Assembly (NCBI RefSeq): GCF_012932915.1
Contig: NZ_VCQU01000001.1
Span: 806,001-870,000, forward strand
From: Antrihabitans stalactiti
Lineage (GTDB): Bacteria > Actinomycetota > Actinomycetes > Mycobacteriales > Mycobacteriaceae
DNA length: 64,000 nucleotides
Direction: 5' to 3'
Below are positions 1 to 9,527 of the stretch, in pieces; position 1 is the stretch's first letter, and every line of letters starts with the position of its first letter. The position numbers were made by a program, and so were the translations under genes. Under the pieces are notes generated by a model. It did no database searches. It was given only the letters and a program-made list of their open reading frames with translations, and was not told where the DNA came from.

Positions 1-12
1 AGTTCTGTTGCG

Positions 13-447
13 ATGAGCCTCGGTACCGAACAACAGGCCCTCGTCGACGCCCTGGCTGCCGAGTACGCCGCCGTGTATGCCTACGGCGTGATCGCTGCGT
101 TCTCGAATCCCCAGCGCGCACAACTGATTGCGACTGCCGCGGCCGCCCATCGTGCTCGACGTAATTCGACCATCGACGCCTTGGTGGCCGCAGACGTGGA
201 CGCGCCCCCGGCCGCGCCCGCCTATGCCCCGCCGTTCCCGGTGAACGATCCTATTCCCGCCGCACAGTTCGCGATCGCGGTAGAAAACGATTGCGCGGTC
301 GCGTGGCGGTCGCTGATCGAACGGGCCCAGTCCGAGGCCACACGCAAAACCGGCATCGACGCCCTGACCGAAACGTCTGTGCGCCTGGCGAACTGGAAAC
401 AGATATTGGGAACGACACCGTCGACGGTGCCGTTCCCGGGTTCCTGA
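13..447 (+). CDS. Ferritin-like DUF4439 domain protein
   Basis: A 144-residue, alanine-rich, almost wholly helical protein without a signal peptide or membrane segment. The opening stretch EQQALVDALAAEYAAVYAYG followed by AHRARRN resembles DUF4439 proteins, which are ferritin-like four-helix bundles; the E and H residues would be candidate metal ligands, but no complete diiron site can be proven by eye. From memory, M. tuberculosis carries a comparable Ala-rich protein (Rv2844) close to proS. Here it is followed by a palindromic element and a convergent MFS gene. The ATG at 13 is the first start in frame, but only 12 bases of upstream sequence are available, so the start could lie further left. 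The family is clear; the molecular function is unknown. Confidence 0.7.
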   Translation: MSLGTEQQALVDALAAEYAAVYAYGVIAAFSNPQRAQLIATAAAAHRARRNSTIDALVAADVDAPPAAPAYAPPFPVNDPIPAAQFAIAVENDCAVAWRSLIERAQSEATRKTGIDALTETSVRLANWKQILGTTPSTVPFPGS

Positions 448-451
448 ACAC

Positions 452-495
452 CCGTGCGCGAGTCTCACCCCGCCAGGGGTGAAACTCGCGCACGG
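452..495. terminator. Palindromic element 1 (bidirectional terminator candidate)
   Basis: Two 20-base arms around a 4-base GCCA loop; the left arm reads CCGTGCGCGAGTCTCACCCC and the right arm is its reverse complement except for one position, which is a C-A mismatch on the plus strand and a G-U wobble on the minus strand. It fills the gap between the stops of two convergent genes (447 and 503). No U-tract follows, which is common for actinobacterial terminators. It belongs to the dispersed family described in the findings. Confidence 0.7.
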
Positions 496-502
496 TTCGG
501 GG

Positions 503-1936
503 TTACTTCTTCGGCATCCGCGCCGCGGCGATTGCGGCAATTCCGACCGCACCCATCCCGACCAGCAGCGCCGGGCGGAGCGCGTCGGCGTAGCCGCCGG
601 GTGCGAGGGTGCCGTCGAAGCCGAGGAAGACCGCGGTCAACAACGCGATTCCGACTGCGATGCCGATCTCACGGATGGTCGAGTTCGCAGAGCTGGCCGT
701 TGCGTGGTCCACGTCGGCCATGTCGGCGAGAACCGCAGTGGCACTTGGGGCGAAGGTCAAGCCCATGCCCACACCTGCCATGACGAACGCGGGAACGGTG
801 TCGAGGTAGTGGACGCCGGGCACGACGATCAGGGCCATCCAGCCGAGCGAAAGCGTTTGCAGCACAAGACCTGCGAGTAGCAGCGGACGAACGCCGAGAC
901 GTGGTAGGAGCATTCCGGCAATCGGAGCGACGATCATCGGCGCCGCGGTCCAGGGCAGCGTACGAATGCCGGCTTCCAAAGGCGTGTAGCCCATTTCGAT
1001 CTGCATGAACTGCGAAAGCAGGAAGACCGCGCCGAACATTCCGAGCGAGAAGCCGAAGCCGACGATGTTGGCGATGGAGAAGCTTCGCGAACGGAAGAGC
1101 CGCAGCGGGAGAACCGGGAACTCGACGCGCAGTTCACGAGCAACGAAGACCGCGAGCAACACAGCTCCTGCCGCCAGCGATCCGAGGACCGACAGCGAGG
1201 TCCAACCGTCGTCGTTGCCGTGCACGATGCCCCAGACTGCGGAGAAGATCGCAGCGCCCGCGAGCAGGGTACCGATGACGTCGAGCGGCTTGGGCTGCCC
1301 GACCGACTCACGAAGTGCGAACAGCACCAACGGGATTGCAGCCAAGGCGACGGGCACGTTCAGCCAGAAGATCGCCTGCCAGGAGACGCCGTCGACGACC
1401 GCGCCGCCGACCACCGGACCGAGCGCGACGCCGAGGCCGGACACGCCACCCCAGACGCCGATGGCCAACGCGCGCTTCGACGCAGGGACCGCTCCGGCGA
1501 GCAGAGCGAGGGAGAGCGGCATGATGCCCGCGGCGCCGACACCTTGAATGGCCCTGGCAGCGATCAGCATCCCTGGCGTGGTCGACAGTGCGGAGGCGGC
1601 GGACGCGAGAGTGAAGAGCGTGATCCCGCCGATGAACACCCGTCGGCGACCGAGTCGGTCACCGAGGGTGGCGGCGGTGAGCATCAAGGTTGCGAACGCG
1701 AGTGTGTAGGCGTTGACGAACCACTGCAGCTGGCCGACGGAGGCGTTCAGGTCGGCACGAATGACCGGCAGTGCGCTGGTCATCACGAGATTGTCGAGAG
1801 TCGCCATGAACATCGGCAACGACGCCGCAATCATGGCTAGCCAGATAGGGACGGTCCGCGAGTGGCGCTGCTCGGATGCAGTTACAGGCGCCGCAACGAC
1901 GGCGGGAAGTTCGGGTGGATCGGCAACGATGGTCAT
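503..1936 (-). CDS. MFS drug efflux transporter, DHA2 (14-TM) family
   Basis: A 477-residue inner-membrane proton antiporter. The order is a short cytoplasmic N-terminus, TM1 with MATLDNLVMTSALPVI (the DHA2 motif D1 region), the loop motif GDRLGRRRVF (motif A) and GVSGLGVALGPVVGGAVVDG (motif C of antiporters), consistent with a 14-TM drug exporter of the QacA/EmrB type. The start was set at the ATG at 1936, which has AAGGAG six bases upstream; a longer reading frame to 1978 exists but has no such site and would run through the putative operator. It is divergent from a TetR regulator 71 bp away, which probably represses it. The substrate cannot be deduced. Confidence 0.9.
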   Translation of the reverse strand: MTIVADPPELPAVVAAPVTASEQRHSRTVPIWLAMIAASLPMFMATLDNLVMTSALPVIRADLNASVGQLQWFVNAYTLAFATLMLTAATLGDRLGRRRVFIGGITLFTLASAASALSTTPGMLIAARAIQGVGAAGIMPLSLALLAGAVPASKRALAIGVWGGVSGLGVALGPVVGGAVVDGVSWQAIFWLNVPVALAAIPLVLFALRESVGQPKPLDVIGTLLAGAAIFSAVWGIVHGNDDGWTSLSVLGSLAAGAVLLAVFVARELRVEFPVLPLRLFRSRSFSIANIVGFGFSLGMFGAVFLLSQFMQIEMGYTPLEAGIRTLPWTAAPMIVAPIAGMLLPRLGVRPLLLAGLVLQTLSLGWMALIVVPGVHYLDTVPAFVMAGVGMGLTFAPSATAVLADMADVDHATASSANSTIREIGIAVGIALLTAVFLGFDGTLAPGGYADALRPALLVGMGAVGIAAIAAARMPKK

Positions 1937-1960
1937 CGTGGCTCCTTGTAAGCATCGAAT

Positions 1961-2015
1961 GATAACTAACGCTTTCAATGTAAGTAATCGACTGATAACA
2001 TGTCAACATGTCAGT
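1961..2015. promoter_or_regulatory. Divergent promoter region with inverted repeats (TetR operator candidate)
   Basis: Between the MFS and TetR genes lie two inverted repeats: GATAACTAAC / GTAAGTAATC (1961-1970 and 1980-1989, 8 of 10 pairs, 9-base spacer) and ACTGA / TCAGT (1991-1995 and 2011-2015) enclosing two ACATGT hexamers. The second overlaps the TetR start codon. The region is AT-rich compared with its surroundings. By the usual logic of TetR/MFS pairs one of these is the operator; which one is not decidable from sequence. Confidence 0.45.
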
Positions 2016-2625
2016 CGAAGAAACTTTGGAGAAGCCCGCGACGAGGATGGCGGCAGCCGATCGGCGCGAGCTGATTCTGCAGGCCGCTACTCGCGCATTC
2101 GCCAAAGGCGGATATGCCGGGACCAGCACCGATGCGGTCGCGCGAGAAGCGGGCGTCTCCCAGCCCTACGTGGTCCGGATGTTCGGAACGAAGGTCGAAT
2201 TGTTCCGCGAGGTGTACGTCCGCTCTTCCGACATGGTCATGGCGACGTTCGACGCGGCGCTCGACGAACTGGACATCGAGCCCGAGAGTCAAGCGTTCTG
2301 GGACTCACTCGGCGCGGCCTACAGCGAGCTGATCAGCGACCGCGACCTACTCCTGGTCATGATGCACGGCTTCAGCGCCGCTTCGACGCCCGAGATCGGC
2401 GCGGCAGCTCGTAAGTGCATGTCAGCAACCTACAAGCAACTGCGCGACCGCACGGGTTGCACGCCGGAACAAGCCCGCGGCTTCATCTCGCATGGAATGC
2501 TCCTGAACATCCTTCTTGCCATGAACGCCCCCGACTACGCCGCGGAGGATCCCGCTCTCGCGGAGCTGTCGGTCTGCGCGTTCGGACCGACGCTGGATGC
2601 AGCCCTCACCGACCCGACGACCTAG
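2008..2625 (+). CDS. TetR family transcriptional regulator
   Basis: A 205-residue repressor. Residues about 18-65 form the helix-turn-helix domain: RRELILQAATRAFAKGGYAG, then TSTDAVAREAGVSQPYVVRMF with the recognition helix around SQPYVVRMFGTK. The C-terminal two-thirds is the variable ligand-binding/dimerisation domain. The gene is divergent from the DHA2 efflux gene and very likely regulates it and itself, with a toxic compound as inducer. The ATG at 2008 places the initiation region within an inverted repeat, suggesting autoregulation. The downstream hydrolase begins 8 bp after the stop and may be cotranscribed. Confidence 0.9.
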   Translation: MSVEETLEKPATRMAAADRRELILQAATRAFAKGGYAGTSTDAVAREAGVSQPYVVRMFGTKVELFREVYVRSSDMVMATFDAALDELDIEPESQAFWDSLGAAYSELISDRDLLLVMMHGFSAASTPEIGAAARKCMSATYKQLRDRTGCTPEQARGFISHGMLLNILLAMNAPDYAAEDPALAELSVCAFGPTLDAALTDPTT

Positions 2626-2633
2626 CGAGCGAC

Positions 2634-3476
2634 ATGTCCGAACAGTGGTCACGCGCAACCACCGACGACGGCCAGACCTTCGTCTATGCGGAGAAAGGCT
2701 CCGGGCCGCTGGTTGTGCTGTGGCACGGATTCCCCGACACCCCGCACGGCTGGTCCAATATTGCGGACAAGCTAGCGGATGCCGGCTACCGCACCGTCGC
2801 ACCCTGGCTGCGCGGCTACCATCCGGACACGATCGTCGAAGGACGCGGCTACGACTCGCTCACCCTCGCCAAGGACACCTCGGCGCTGCTGGACGCGTTG
2901 GATGAGAAGGATGCCGTCGTCGTCGGCCACGATTGGGGTGCGCTGCTCACCTGGGGCGCAGCGGCATTGACGCCCGATCGGGTCCGCGCCATCGTTCCGA
3001 TCGCAATCCCCCACCCCGCGCTGCTCCCCCGCGAACCGATAGTGCTGTGGCGCGCACGCCACTTCGTCGGATTGAAGTTGCCGTGGGCGACGTGGGAAGT
3101 ACGGCGCAACGACTTCGCCTACCTCGACATGATCTACCGCCGCTGGGCTCCCAACTGGAATGGTCCGGCACGTGAGCAGGCGATCGCCGACGTCACAGCC
3201 TGCTTCACCGACGACCGCTCGCTGAACGGAGCACTCGACTACTACCGGGCGTTGAGTCCAAAACCGCCTGCCGGACTGCCCAAAGTTCCGAAGACGCGAG
3301 CACTTGTCGTCGGCGGCACGGTCGACATCGTGGCAGCCAAGTACTTCGAGCAGAGCGCGGCCAAGCTCGGCGACGGCGCCGAATCGCTCATTGTCGACCG
3401 CGCCGGCCACTGGCCGCATCGTGAAGGCGAAGCCGAATTCGTCGAACGACTGCTCGGCTTCCTCGCCACGCTCTAG
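2634..3476 (+). CDS. Alpha/beta hydrolase, epoxide hydrolase-like
   Basis: A 280-residue soluble alpha/beta hydrolase. WHGFPDTPHGW provides the oxyanion HGFP motif, GHDWGALL the nucleophile elbow with Asp as nucleophile (typical of epoxide hydrolases and haloalkane dehalogenases rather than Ser esterases), and DRAGHWPHREG the catalytic His near the C-terminus. A cap domain lies between (roughly residues 125-205). The ATG at 2634 directly precedes the conserved N-terminal strand; a longer frame beginning at 2415 overlaps the TetR gene and was not used. The gene follows tetR after 8 bp, so it may be part of the same inducible response. Its stop overlaps the stop of the convergent O-methyltransferase by 4 bp. 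The substrate is unknown. Confidence 0.82.
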   Translation: MSEQWSRATTDDGQTFVYAEKGSGPLVVLWHGFPDTPHGWSNIADKLADAGYRTVAPWLRGYHPDTIVEGRGYDSLTLAKDTSALLDALDEKDAVVVGHDWGALLTWGAAALTPDRVRAIVPIAIPHPALLPREPIVLWRARHFVGLKLPWATWEVRRNDFAYLDMIYRRWAPNWNGPAREQAIADVTACFTDDRSLNGALDYYRALSPKPPAGLPKVPKTRALVVGGTVDIVAAKYFEQSAAKLGDGAESLIVDRAGHWPHREGEAEFVERLLGFLATL

Positions 3477-4138
3477 CCGGTCACAAGCGCGAAAGCGAGA
3501 CCGTCCCACCCCTTCGCACCGACCGTCTGCAGTACGGTCGCATCCAATCGTGGTTCGTCGCGCAGTAATTCGAGCAAATCACGGCTCGCGCGTGCTTGCG
3601 GATTCGTCGTCTCCGGATCGGCCACCGCTCCACCACGGACGACGTTGTCGACGATGATCACCGAGCCTGGACGGGTCAGTCGTAACGCCCACTGGACGTA
3701 GTTCGAGTTGTTCTCCTTGTCGGCGTCGATGAAGACAACGTCGAACGGCTCGCCCTCTGTCTCGAGGCCTGGCAGCGATTCGAGTGCGGCACCGACGACG
3801 ATGTCGACCCAGCCGCCGACGCCTGCGCGGTCCAGGTTGGTGCGCGCCACAGCAGCATGCTTGGGGCTGTACTCGAGAGTCACGACGCGACCCTGTTCCC
3901 CCACGGCGCGCGCCAACCAGATCGTGCTGTAGCCACCGAGCGTGCCGATTTCCAGCACCCGTTTCGCCCCTACCGACTTCGCCAGCAGATGCAGGAACTT
4001 GCCTTGCGCGGCGGAGACGTCGATGGCCGGCAGGCCGCCCGCCGCGTTCGCGCCGAGCGCATCGGTGAGGGTCGCGTCCTCGCCGACGACCGTGTCGACG
4101 ATGTATTGGTCGGTCTCTTGCCAAGTCGGTGTCGTCAT
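3473..4138 (-). CDS. SAM-dependent O-methyltransferase (catechol/caffeoyl-CoA OMT-like)
   Basis: A 221-residue class I methyltransferase of the O-methyltransferase family 3 type. Motif I is VLEIGTLGGYSTIWLA (SAM binding), the acidic loop is TLEYSP, the metal/catalytic region is DVVFIDADKEN, and IIVDNVVRGG follows, as in metal-dependent catechol O-methyltransferases. It lacks a signal peptide. It is 21 bp downstream of the AcuI-like reductase on the same strand, so probably the last gene of an operon with that gene and the acyl-CoA dehydrogenase. It ends by overlapping the stop of the opposing hydrolase. The natural substrate is unknown; a small catechol is the family default. Confidence 0.88.
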   Translation of the reverse strand: MTTPTWQETDQYIVDTVVGEDATLTDALGANAAGGLPAIDVSAAQGKFLHLLAKSVGAKRVLEIGTLGGYSTIWLARAVGEQGRVVTLEYSPKHAAVARTNLDRAGVGGWVDIVVGAALESLPGLETEGEPFDVVFIDADKENNSNYVQWALRLTRPGSVIIVDNVVRGGAVADPETTNPQARASRDLLELLRDEPRLDATVLQTVGAKGWDGLAFALVTG

Positions 4139-4159
4139 GACATCGATTGTGCCGTCAGG

Positions 4160-5158
4160 TCAGAATCCGCCCGCGACCGCTACGACGCCACGGCCCGACT
4201 GCTCCCCCGCACGAATGCGATCGAGCACGCCCACCACATCGCGGACCGGCACCTCGTTGGTAACCGCCTCGAGGTGCGGCGGCAGCAGGTCGCTCTCGAT
4301 CCGCGACCACAGCGCCCGACGGTGTTCGATCGGCAGCAGGACCGAGTCGATCCCGATCAACGACACGCCACGAAGGATGAACGGGAGCACGGTGGTCGGC
4401 AATGCCGCTCCACCGGTGAGCCCGCTGGCCGCGACAGCGCCGCCGTATTTCACGGTGCTGAGCACGTGCGCAAGGGTTTTGCCACCGACGCAGTCGACGG
4501 CGGCGGCCCACTGGGCTTTGCCGAGCGGTCGCGGCTTGGCGTCGGGGTCCTCCGGAAGCCGACCGATGATCGACGATGCGCCGAGCGATTCGAGCAGCTC
4601 CTTTGCGTCGGCCTTGCCGGTCGACGCCACGACCTCGAACCCGGCCGCGGCGAGCAGGTCGACGCTGACGCTGCCGACGCCACCGCTCGCTCCGGTGACC
4701 AGCACCGGACCGTCGCTGGGCGTGAGCCCGCGGTTCAACAGGGCTTCAACGCTCAGCGCCGCGGTGAAGCCGGCGGTCCCGATGGTCGCGGCCTGGCGGG
4801 TCGTCAGATCGCCAAGCGCGACAACCCATTCGGCGGGCACGCGGGCGAGTTCGCCGTAGCCGCCGTGCTGCGCGGTCCCGATGTCGTAGCCGTGGGCGAC
4901 GACCCGGTCGCCCGGCTTGAATTGCGGATCCTCTGACGCCTCGACCACACCAGCGATATCGATGCCAGGAATGATCGGGTACTCGCGTACCACTCCGCCT
5001 TTCGGCGTCACGGCAAGCGCGTCCTTGTAGTTGACGCTGGAGTACTCGACACGGATGGTGACCGCACCGTCGGTGAGGAACGACTCCTCGACCGTCTCAG
5101 CGGAAAGAGTGATGGCGCCGTCGCTTTCGCGGGCAACCAGAGCGGAAAAAGACATCAT
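4160..5158 (-). CDS. Zinc-free quinone oxidoreductase, acrylyl-CoA reductase (AcuI/YhdH)-type
   Basis: A 332-residue medium-chain dehydrogenase/reductase. The N-terminal GroES-like domain contains RVEYSSVNYKDALAVTPKGG, the signature of the YhdH/AcuI group; the Rossmann domain has VLVTGASGGVGSVSVDLLAA for NADPH binding. Catalytic and structural zinc ligands are absent, as expected for this group. Known members reduce acrylyl-CoA to propionyl-CoA. Two tandem ATGs (5158 and 5155) are possible starts and overlap the stop of the acyl-CoA dehydrogenase (ATGA-type overlap), so the two are translationally coupled, hinting at a shared acyl-CoA pathway. The same strand continues into an O-methyltransferase. 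Substrate specificity remains an inference from the family. Confidence 0.85.
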   Translation of the reverse strand: MMSFSALVARESDGAITLSAETVEESFLTDGAVTIRVEYSSVNYKDALAVTPKGGVVREYPIIPGIDIAGVVEASEDPQFKPGDRVVAHGYDIGTAQHGGYGELARVPAEWVVALGDLTTRQAATIGTAGFTAALSVEALLNRGLTPSDGPVLVTGASGGVGSVSVDLLAAAGFEVVASTGKADAKELLESLGASSIIGRLPEDPDAKPRPLGKAQWAAAVDCVGGKTLAHVLSTVKYGGAVAASGLTGGAALPTTVLPFILRGVSLIGIDSVLLPIEHRRALWSRIESDLLPPHLEAVTNEVPVRDVVGVLDRIRAGEQSGRGVVAVAGGF

Positions 5159-6888
5159 GGCCTCATTTCGTATGCACCGTCGTAGCTGCGGACCTGTTCC
5201 CACACGCGACCGAAGCGGTCCGCGTCGACGGCGGGCTTGCGGATAACTCCGAGCGCCCAGTCCTGCTGCGCTTGCGTCGACGACGGCTTGCCGTGCAGCG
5301 CAACCGCGTACGACGAGAAGTCGCGGACCTGGAAGTCGAAGATCGAATCGAGAAGGTCCCGGTCCAGGCCGATGATCTCGGCCTGCTCGAGGATGAGCTG
5401 GCCGTACACGATCAGCGAGAACAGGTGACCGACGTTGAGCAGAAAGTCGAGGTCCTTCTGCTGCTCTGCGTCAGGTCCGGCGGTGGCGAGCAAGGTCTTG
5501 AGCGCCTTCGCCTGCTCGTAGAAGACCGCGACGTTGGGCACCTCGATGTTGCGCTCGTATGCCGGAGTCCAGTCGGCGAATTGCACCTTGCCTGCACCAC
5601 GCGCGGGACCCTGCGCCCAGAAGAAGACGTCGTCCGCCGGGTCGGTACGGGTGCCGATCTCGGGATATTCCGCCGGGTTGAACAGGTAGTTGGGCATGAA
5701 CTTGAGAACCTGGGCGACATTGACGTGCACCGTGCCCTCCAAGCGCGGGAGCGTGCCGATGTAGCGCGCAGCCTCGCAGAAGTAGGTGTTCTTCTCGAAG
5801 CTTTTCGCCGCGAGGACGTCCTGCAGCAGGGTCATCACGACCTCACCCTCGGACGTCACCTTCGACTTCGTGACCGGGTTGAACAGCAAGTAACGGCGAT
5901 CGTCGAGGCTGGCGCTGCGGAAGTAGTCGATTGCGCGGGTGCTGAACAGCTTCATCGCGATCAGGCGGCTGTAGGCGTCGACGAAGTTGCCGCGCACGTG
6001 CGGGAAATCGGTCACCGGGTTGCCGTACAGGATTCGGTTCTGGGCGTGCGTGATCGCTTCGTAGAACGAGTGCTCGCACATGCCGACCGAGCCCGAACAC
6101 AGGTTGAACTTGCCGACGTTGACCGTGTTCAGCGCCGACGAGAACGCGTCGGGTCCGGTGTTGAGGATGTCTTCCTGTCGCACCGGGTAGTTGTCGAGCC
6201 GGAAGGTGCTGACGTACATCTGCCCATGAATGACGTTGTCGATCAGCTCGTAGTTTTCGTGCTGGCTGTCCGCGGCGAACCAGATGTAGCCGTCCGCGCC
6301 CTCGATGTCGTTGCGGCGACCGAACACCGAGACCGTGCTCGCAATGTTGCCGTTGCCGATGTAGTACTTGGTGCCGCTCGCACGGAAGGCGATGCCCTCT
6401 TCGTCCGACGGGGTGAGGATGAGGTCGGTGGAGTAGACGTCTGCACCGTGGTCGCGCTCGGAGAGTCCGAACGCCATGACGCCGCCGTCTTCGAGCTGCT
6501 GCGCGGCTTCCTTCTTTGCGGCGTCGTTGTCGCTCATCCAGACAGGGCCCAGACCGAGAATGGTGACCTGCTCGGCGTACCAATATGCGAGACCGTAGAA
6601 GCCGAAGATCTCACTGAGCGCGGCGTTGCGCGAAGTATCCCAACGCTTGTTCGGATTGCCGTCGGCGTAGGCGGACGGCGTCAGGAACGTCGCGAAGATC
6701 TTCTCGCTCTTGATGAATTCGAGGAAGTCCGAGACCCACACGGCATCGAGATCGTCTTGCAAGAGTTGACGTTTGCCGCGATTCTCGAACCAGTCGATCA
6801 GCGCGCGCAGTTGGCGGCGAGTCTCCTCGTCGAACTGTTGCGGGTCGTAGGTGTTCGGATTCAGCAGCAGATCGCCAGCACTTGCCAC
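5155..6888 (-). CDS. Acyl-CoA dehydrogenase, large FadE-type
   Basis: A 577-residue FAD-dependent acyl-CoA dehydrogenase, longer than the usual 380-400 residues. The mid domain carries GVMAFGLSERDHGADVYSTD and ASGTKYYIGNGNIA, equivalents of the FAD/substrate-binding beta-domain (the T-E-x-x-x-G-S-D region is here LSERDHGAD), and the all-alpha C-terminal domain has SGSVGMCEHSFYEAI plus a long extension. The catalytic base cannot be assigned confidently. The start is the GTG at 6888, preceded by AAAGGG at a suitable distance. It is the first gene of a coupled operon with the AcuI-type reductase and probably the O-methyltransferase. It lies just downstream of the proS terminator element. Confidence 0.85.
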   Translation of the reverse strand: MASAGDLLLNPNTYDPQQFDEETRRQLRALIDWFENRGKRQLLQDDLDAVWVSDFLEFIKSEKIFATFLTPSAYADGNPNKRWDTSRNAALSEIFGFYGLAYWYAEQVTILGLGPVWMSDNDAAKKEAAQQLEDGGVMAFGLSERDHGADVYSTDLILTPSDEEGIAFRASGTKYYIGNGNIASTVSVFGRRNDIEGADGYIWFAADSQHENYELIDNVIHGQMYVSTFRLDNYPVRQEDILNTGPDAFSSALNTVNVGKFNLCSGSVGMCEHSFYEAITHAQNRILYGNPVTDFPHVRGNFVDAYSRLIAMKLFSTRAIDYFRSASLDDRRYLLFNPVTKSKVTSEGEVVMTLLQDVLAAKSFEKNTYFCEAARYIGTLPRLEGTVHVNVAQVLKFMPNYLFNPAEYPEIGTRTDPADDVFFWAQGPARGAGKVQFADWTPAYERNIEVPNVAVFYEQAKALKTLLATAGPDAEQQKDLDFLLNVGHLFSLIVYGQLILEQAEIIGLDRDLLDSIFDFQVRDFSSYAVALHGKPSSTQAQQDWALGVIRKPAVDADRFGRVWEQVRSYDGAYEMRP

Positions 6889-6952
6889 GGGTCTCGCCCT
6901 TTCGTAGGAAATCGCGCACGACCTTACCAGCGGGTAGGAACGCCTCCGGCCC

Positions 6953-6992
6953 GTGCGTGAGTCTGGCCCCCAGAGGGGCCAAACTCACGCAC
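6953..6992. terminator. Palindromic element 2, downstream of proS
   Basis: Arms of 18 bases, GTGCGTGAGTCTGGCCCC and its near reverse complement, enclose a CAGA loop. The single mismatch (plus-strand C opposite A, minus-strand G-U wobble) is at the same stem position as in element 1. It starts 6 bp after the proS stop codon and is followed 65 bp later by the start of the next minus-strand gene, so it probably ends proS transcription. Confidence 0.7.
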
Positions 6993-6997
6993 AGTTG

Positions 6998-8743
6998 CTA
7001 TTTGCCCCGGACCGCTGCGAGCACTGCCTCTAGCGCTTGGTCCCCGCCGACCTCGGTGCTGTCGCCGGTGAAGCGGTCGCGCACCTCGACCTTGCCGTCT
7101 GCCCAACCGCGCCCGACCACCACGATCAGCGGCACTCCGATCAGCTCCGAATCCTTGAACTTCACGCCCGGTGAAGCCTTGCGGTCGTCGAGCAGAACCG
7201 ACAGCCCATGCGAGTCGAACTGTGCAGCGAGTTGTTCCGCACCTGCGCGCGCCGAGTCGTCCTTGTTCGCGATGACGACGTAGACGTCGAACGGCGAGAC
7301 CTCGCGCGGCCAGCGCAAACCTTTCTCGTCGTGCTGCTGTTCGGCGATGACGGCGACGAGCCTGGAGACACCGACACCGTAGGACCCCTGGATTAGCCGG
7401 ACCGGCTTGCCGTTCTCCCCGAGCACGTCGACCGAGAACGTGTCGGTGTACTTGTAGCCGAGCTGGAAGATGTGCCCGATCTCGATGCCGCGCGCAGACA
7501 CCAGCGGACCGCGACCGTCCGGCGACATGTCGCCGTCGCGAACTTCCGCGGCCTCGATGGTGCCGTCCGGAGTGAAGTCGCGACCGGCGACGAGGTCGAC
7601 GTAATGCTTGCCAGGCTCGTCCGCGCCGGTGATCCACGAGGTCCCGTCGACGACTCGCGGATCCACGAGATAGCGGACCTTGTTGGCCAGCAATGCCTTC
7701 GGACCGATGTAGCCCTTGACGAGGAACGGGTTCTTGGCGAAATCCTCGTCGGTCAGCATCGTGAACTCGGCGGGCTCCAAGGACGCACCGAGGCGCTTCT
7801 CGTCGACCTCGCGGTCACCTGGGATGCCGATACCGAGGATCTCCGTCGCACCGTCGGGATGGCGCAGCTGGACGAGGATGTTCTTGAGCGTGTCCGCAGC
7901 AGTGACCGTGCGGCCCAGATTCTGATTGGCCCACTCGACCAACGTCGCGATGGTCGGCGTGTTCGGAGTGTCGTGCGCGACGGCTTCGGGCTGACCTTCG
8001 ATCGGAATCGCGTTCGGCGGAGTCGTCCTCACTGCTTCGACGTTCGCCGCGTACCCGGACTCGATGCACCGGACGTAGGTGTCCTCACCGACCGGGCTCT
8101 CGGCGAGGAACTCCTCGGACGCGCTGCCGCCCATCGCGCCAGACGTGGCCGCGACGATGACGTACTTGATGCCCAAACGAGCGAAAATGCGCTGGTAGGC
8201 CTCGCGGTGATCGTGGTAGCTCTTCTTCAGCCCGTCCTCGTCGAGGTCGAAGGAGTACGAATCCTTCATGACGAATTCGCGGCCGCGCAGAATGCCAGCG
8301 CGTGGACGTTCCTCGTCGCGGTATTTGGTCTGAATTTGATACAGCGTGACCGGAAGGTCCTTGTACGAGTTGTATTCGCCCTTCACGGTCAGCGCGAACA
8401 GTTCCTCGTGCGTCGGTCCGAGCAGGTAGTCGGCGCCTTTGCGGTCCTTGAGGCGGAACAGCCCTGGTCCGTACTCGGTCCAGCGGTTGGTGGCTTCGTA
8501 CGGTTCGCGTGGCAGCAAGGCAGGCAGGGAGATCTCTTGCGCCCCGATCGCGTCCATCTCTTCGCGGACGACGCGCTCGATCTGGCGCAGTACTCGGAGC
8601 CCGAGCGGCAACCACGAGTACACGCCGGGGGCTATGCGACGGACGTAGCCGGCGCGGACCAAGAGCTTGTGGCTCGGTACCTCGGCATCGGCAGGATCGT
8701 CGCGAAGCGTACGCAGGAACAGCTGGGACAGACGGGTGATCAC
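6998..8743 (-). CDS. proS: Prolyl-tRNA synthetase (bacterial type, with editing insertion)
   Basis: A 581-residue class II aminoacyl-tRNA synthetase that charges tRNA-Pro in the cytoplasm. Motif 1 is in [22 protein letters not shown], motif 2 in [22 protein letters not shown] (R-x-E loop), and motif 3 in [13 protein letters not shown]. The insertion between motifs 2 and 3 (about residues 230-390) is the INS domain that hydrolyses misacylated Ala-tRNA, marking the full bacterial-type enzyme. The C-terminal anticodon-binding domain begins near [12 protein letters not shown]. The start is GTG at 8743, matching the family N-terminus [17 protein letters not shown]. It is divergent from yaaA by 36 bp and ends at palindromic element 2. 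Confidence 0.97.
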   Translation of the reverse strand: MITRLSQLFLRTLRDDPADAEVPSHKLLVRAGYVRRIAPGVYSWLPLGLRVLRQIERVVREEMDAIGAQEISLPALLPREPYEATNRWTEYGPGLFRLKDRKGADYLLGPTHEELFALTVKGEYNSYKDLPVTLYQIQTKYRDEERPRAGILRGREFVMKDSYSFDLDEDGLKKSYHDHREAYQRIFARLGIKYVIVAATSGAMGGSASEEFLAESPVGEDTYVRCIESGYAANVEAVRTTPPNAIPIEGQPEAVAHDTPNTPTIATLVEWANQNLGRTVTAADTLKNILVQLRHPDGATEILGIGIPGDREVDEKRLGASLEPAEFTMLTDEDFAKNPFLVKGYIGPKALLANKVRYLVDPRVVDGTSWITGADEPGKHYVDLVAGRDFTPDGTIEAAEVRDGDMSPDGRGPLVSARGIEIGHIFQLGYKYTDTFSVDVLGENGKPVRLIQGSYGVGVSRLVAVIAEQQHDEKGLRWPREVSPFDVYVVIANKDDSARAGAEQLAAQFDSHGLSVLLDDRKASPGVKFKDSELIGVPLIVVVGRGWADGKVEVRDRFTGDSTEVGGDQALEAVLAAVRGK

Positions 8744-8779
8744 GGACAGCCAGAGTAGTCGCCGGTACCGTAGTCGCTT

Positions 8780-9523
8780 GTGCTGGTGCTGCTGCCTCCT
8801 TCGGAGACCAAGTCCGATGGCGGAAAACAGGCCCCCTTGGACCTCGACGCGCTGTCGATGCCGAAGCTGACGCCGACGCGCGAACGGCTGGTTGCTGCGT
8901 TGGTCGAATTGGCCGCCGACGTCGACGCATCAACGAAGGCGTTGGGCATCGGCCCCAGTCAGCTCGCCGAACTGCAACGCAACGCCACCCTGCGGACCAG
9001 CGCGACACGACCGGCGCTGGAGCGCTACACCGGCGTCCTGTACGACGCGCTGGCGGCGAAGTCGTTCACCCGGGTGCAACGGTCCAAGGCCTATGCCCGA
9101 TTGGCAATCGGGTCCGCGTTGTTCGGTGCGGTCCGTGCGGACGACCCGATTCCCGCCTACCGCTTGTCCGGCGGCTCGAAGCTGCCAGGGTTTGGAACGT
9201 TGAGCTCGGTCTGGCGCGACGACCTCGCTGCCGCACTGCTCGACGAGGCCGACGGTCAGCTCGTCGTCGACCTACGGTCCGGGACGTACCAACAGCTGGG
9301 TCGGGTCCCTGGTGCGGTCACTGCCACCGTGCTTACCGAGACGCCCGACGGAACCCGCACGGTCGTCAGCCATTTCAACAAGCACCACAAGGGATTGCTC
9401 GCTCGCGCACTCGTCCTTACCCGCGCCGACCCGGTCGACGTGCGCGGCGTCGCACGCATCGCCGCGAAAGCCGGTCTGCGCGTCGAGGTCGTCTCGGCCT
9501 CGGAATTGGTCGTGCTGACCTAG
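8780..9523 (+). CDS. yaaA: YaaA/DUF328 (UPF0246) peroxide-stress protein
   Basis: A 247-residue soluble protein. The N-terminus [15 protein letters not shown] and the C-terminal [16 protein letters not shown] are the signature segments of the UPF0246/YaaA family, which in E. coli limits intracellular iron and so reduces oxidative DNA damage during peroxide stress. Further conserved pieces are YTGVLYDAL and [17 protein letters not shown]. The GTG at 8780 fits the family N-terminus exactly. The gene is divergent from proS and is followed at once by palindromic element 3. The biochemical activity is not established for the family. Confidence 0.88.
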   Translation: MLVLLPPSETKSDGGKQAPLDLDALSMPKLTPTRERLVAALVELAADVDASTKALGIGPSQLAELQRNATLRTSATRPALERYTGVLYDALAAKSFTRVQRSKAYARLAIGSALFGAVRADDPIPAYRLSGGSKLPGFGTLSSVWRDDLAAALLDEADGQLVVDLRSGTYQQLGRVPGAVTATVLTETPDGTRTVVSHFNKHHKGLLARALVLTRADPVDVRGVARIAAKAGLRVEVVSASELVVLT

Positions 9524-9527
9524 AACT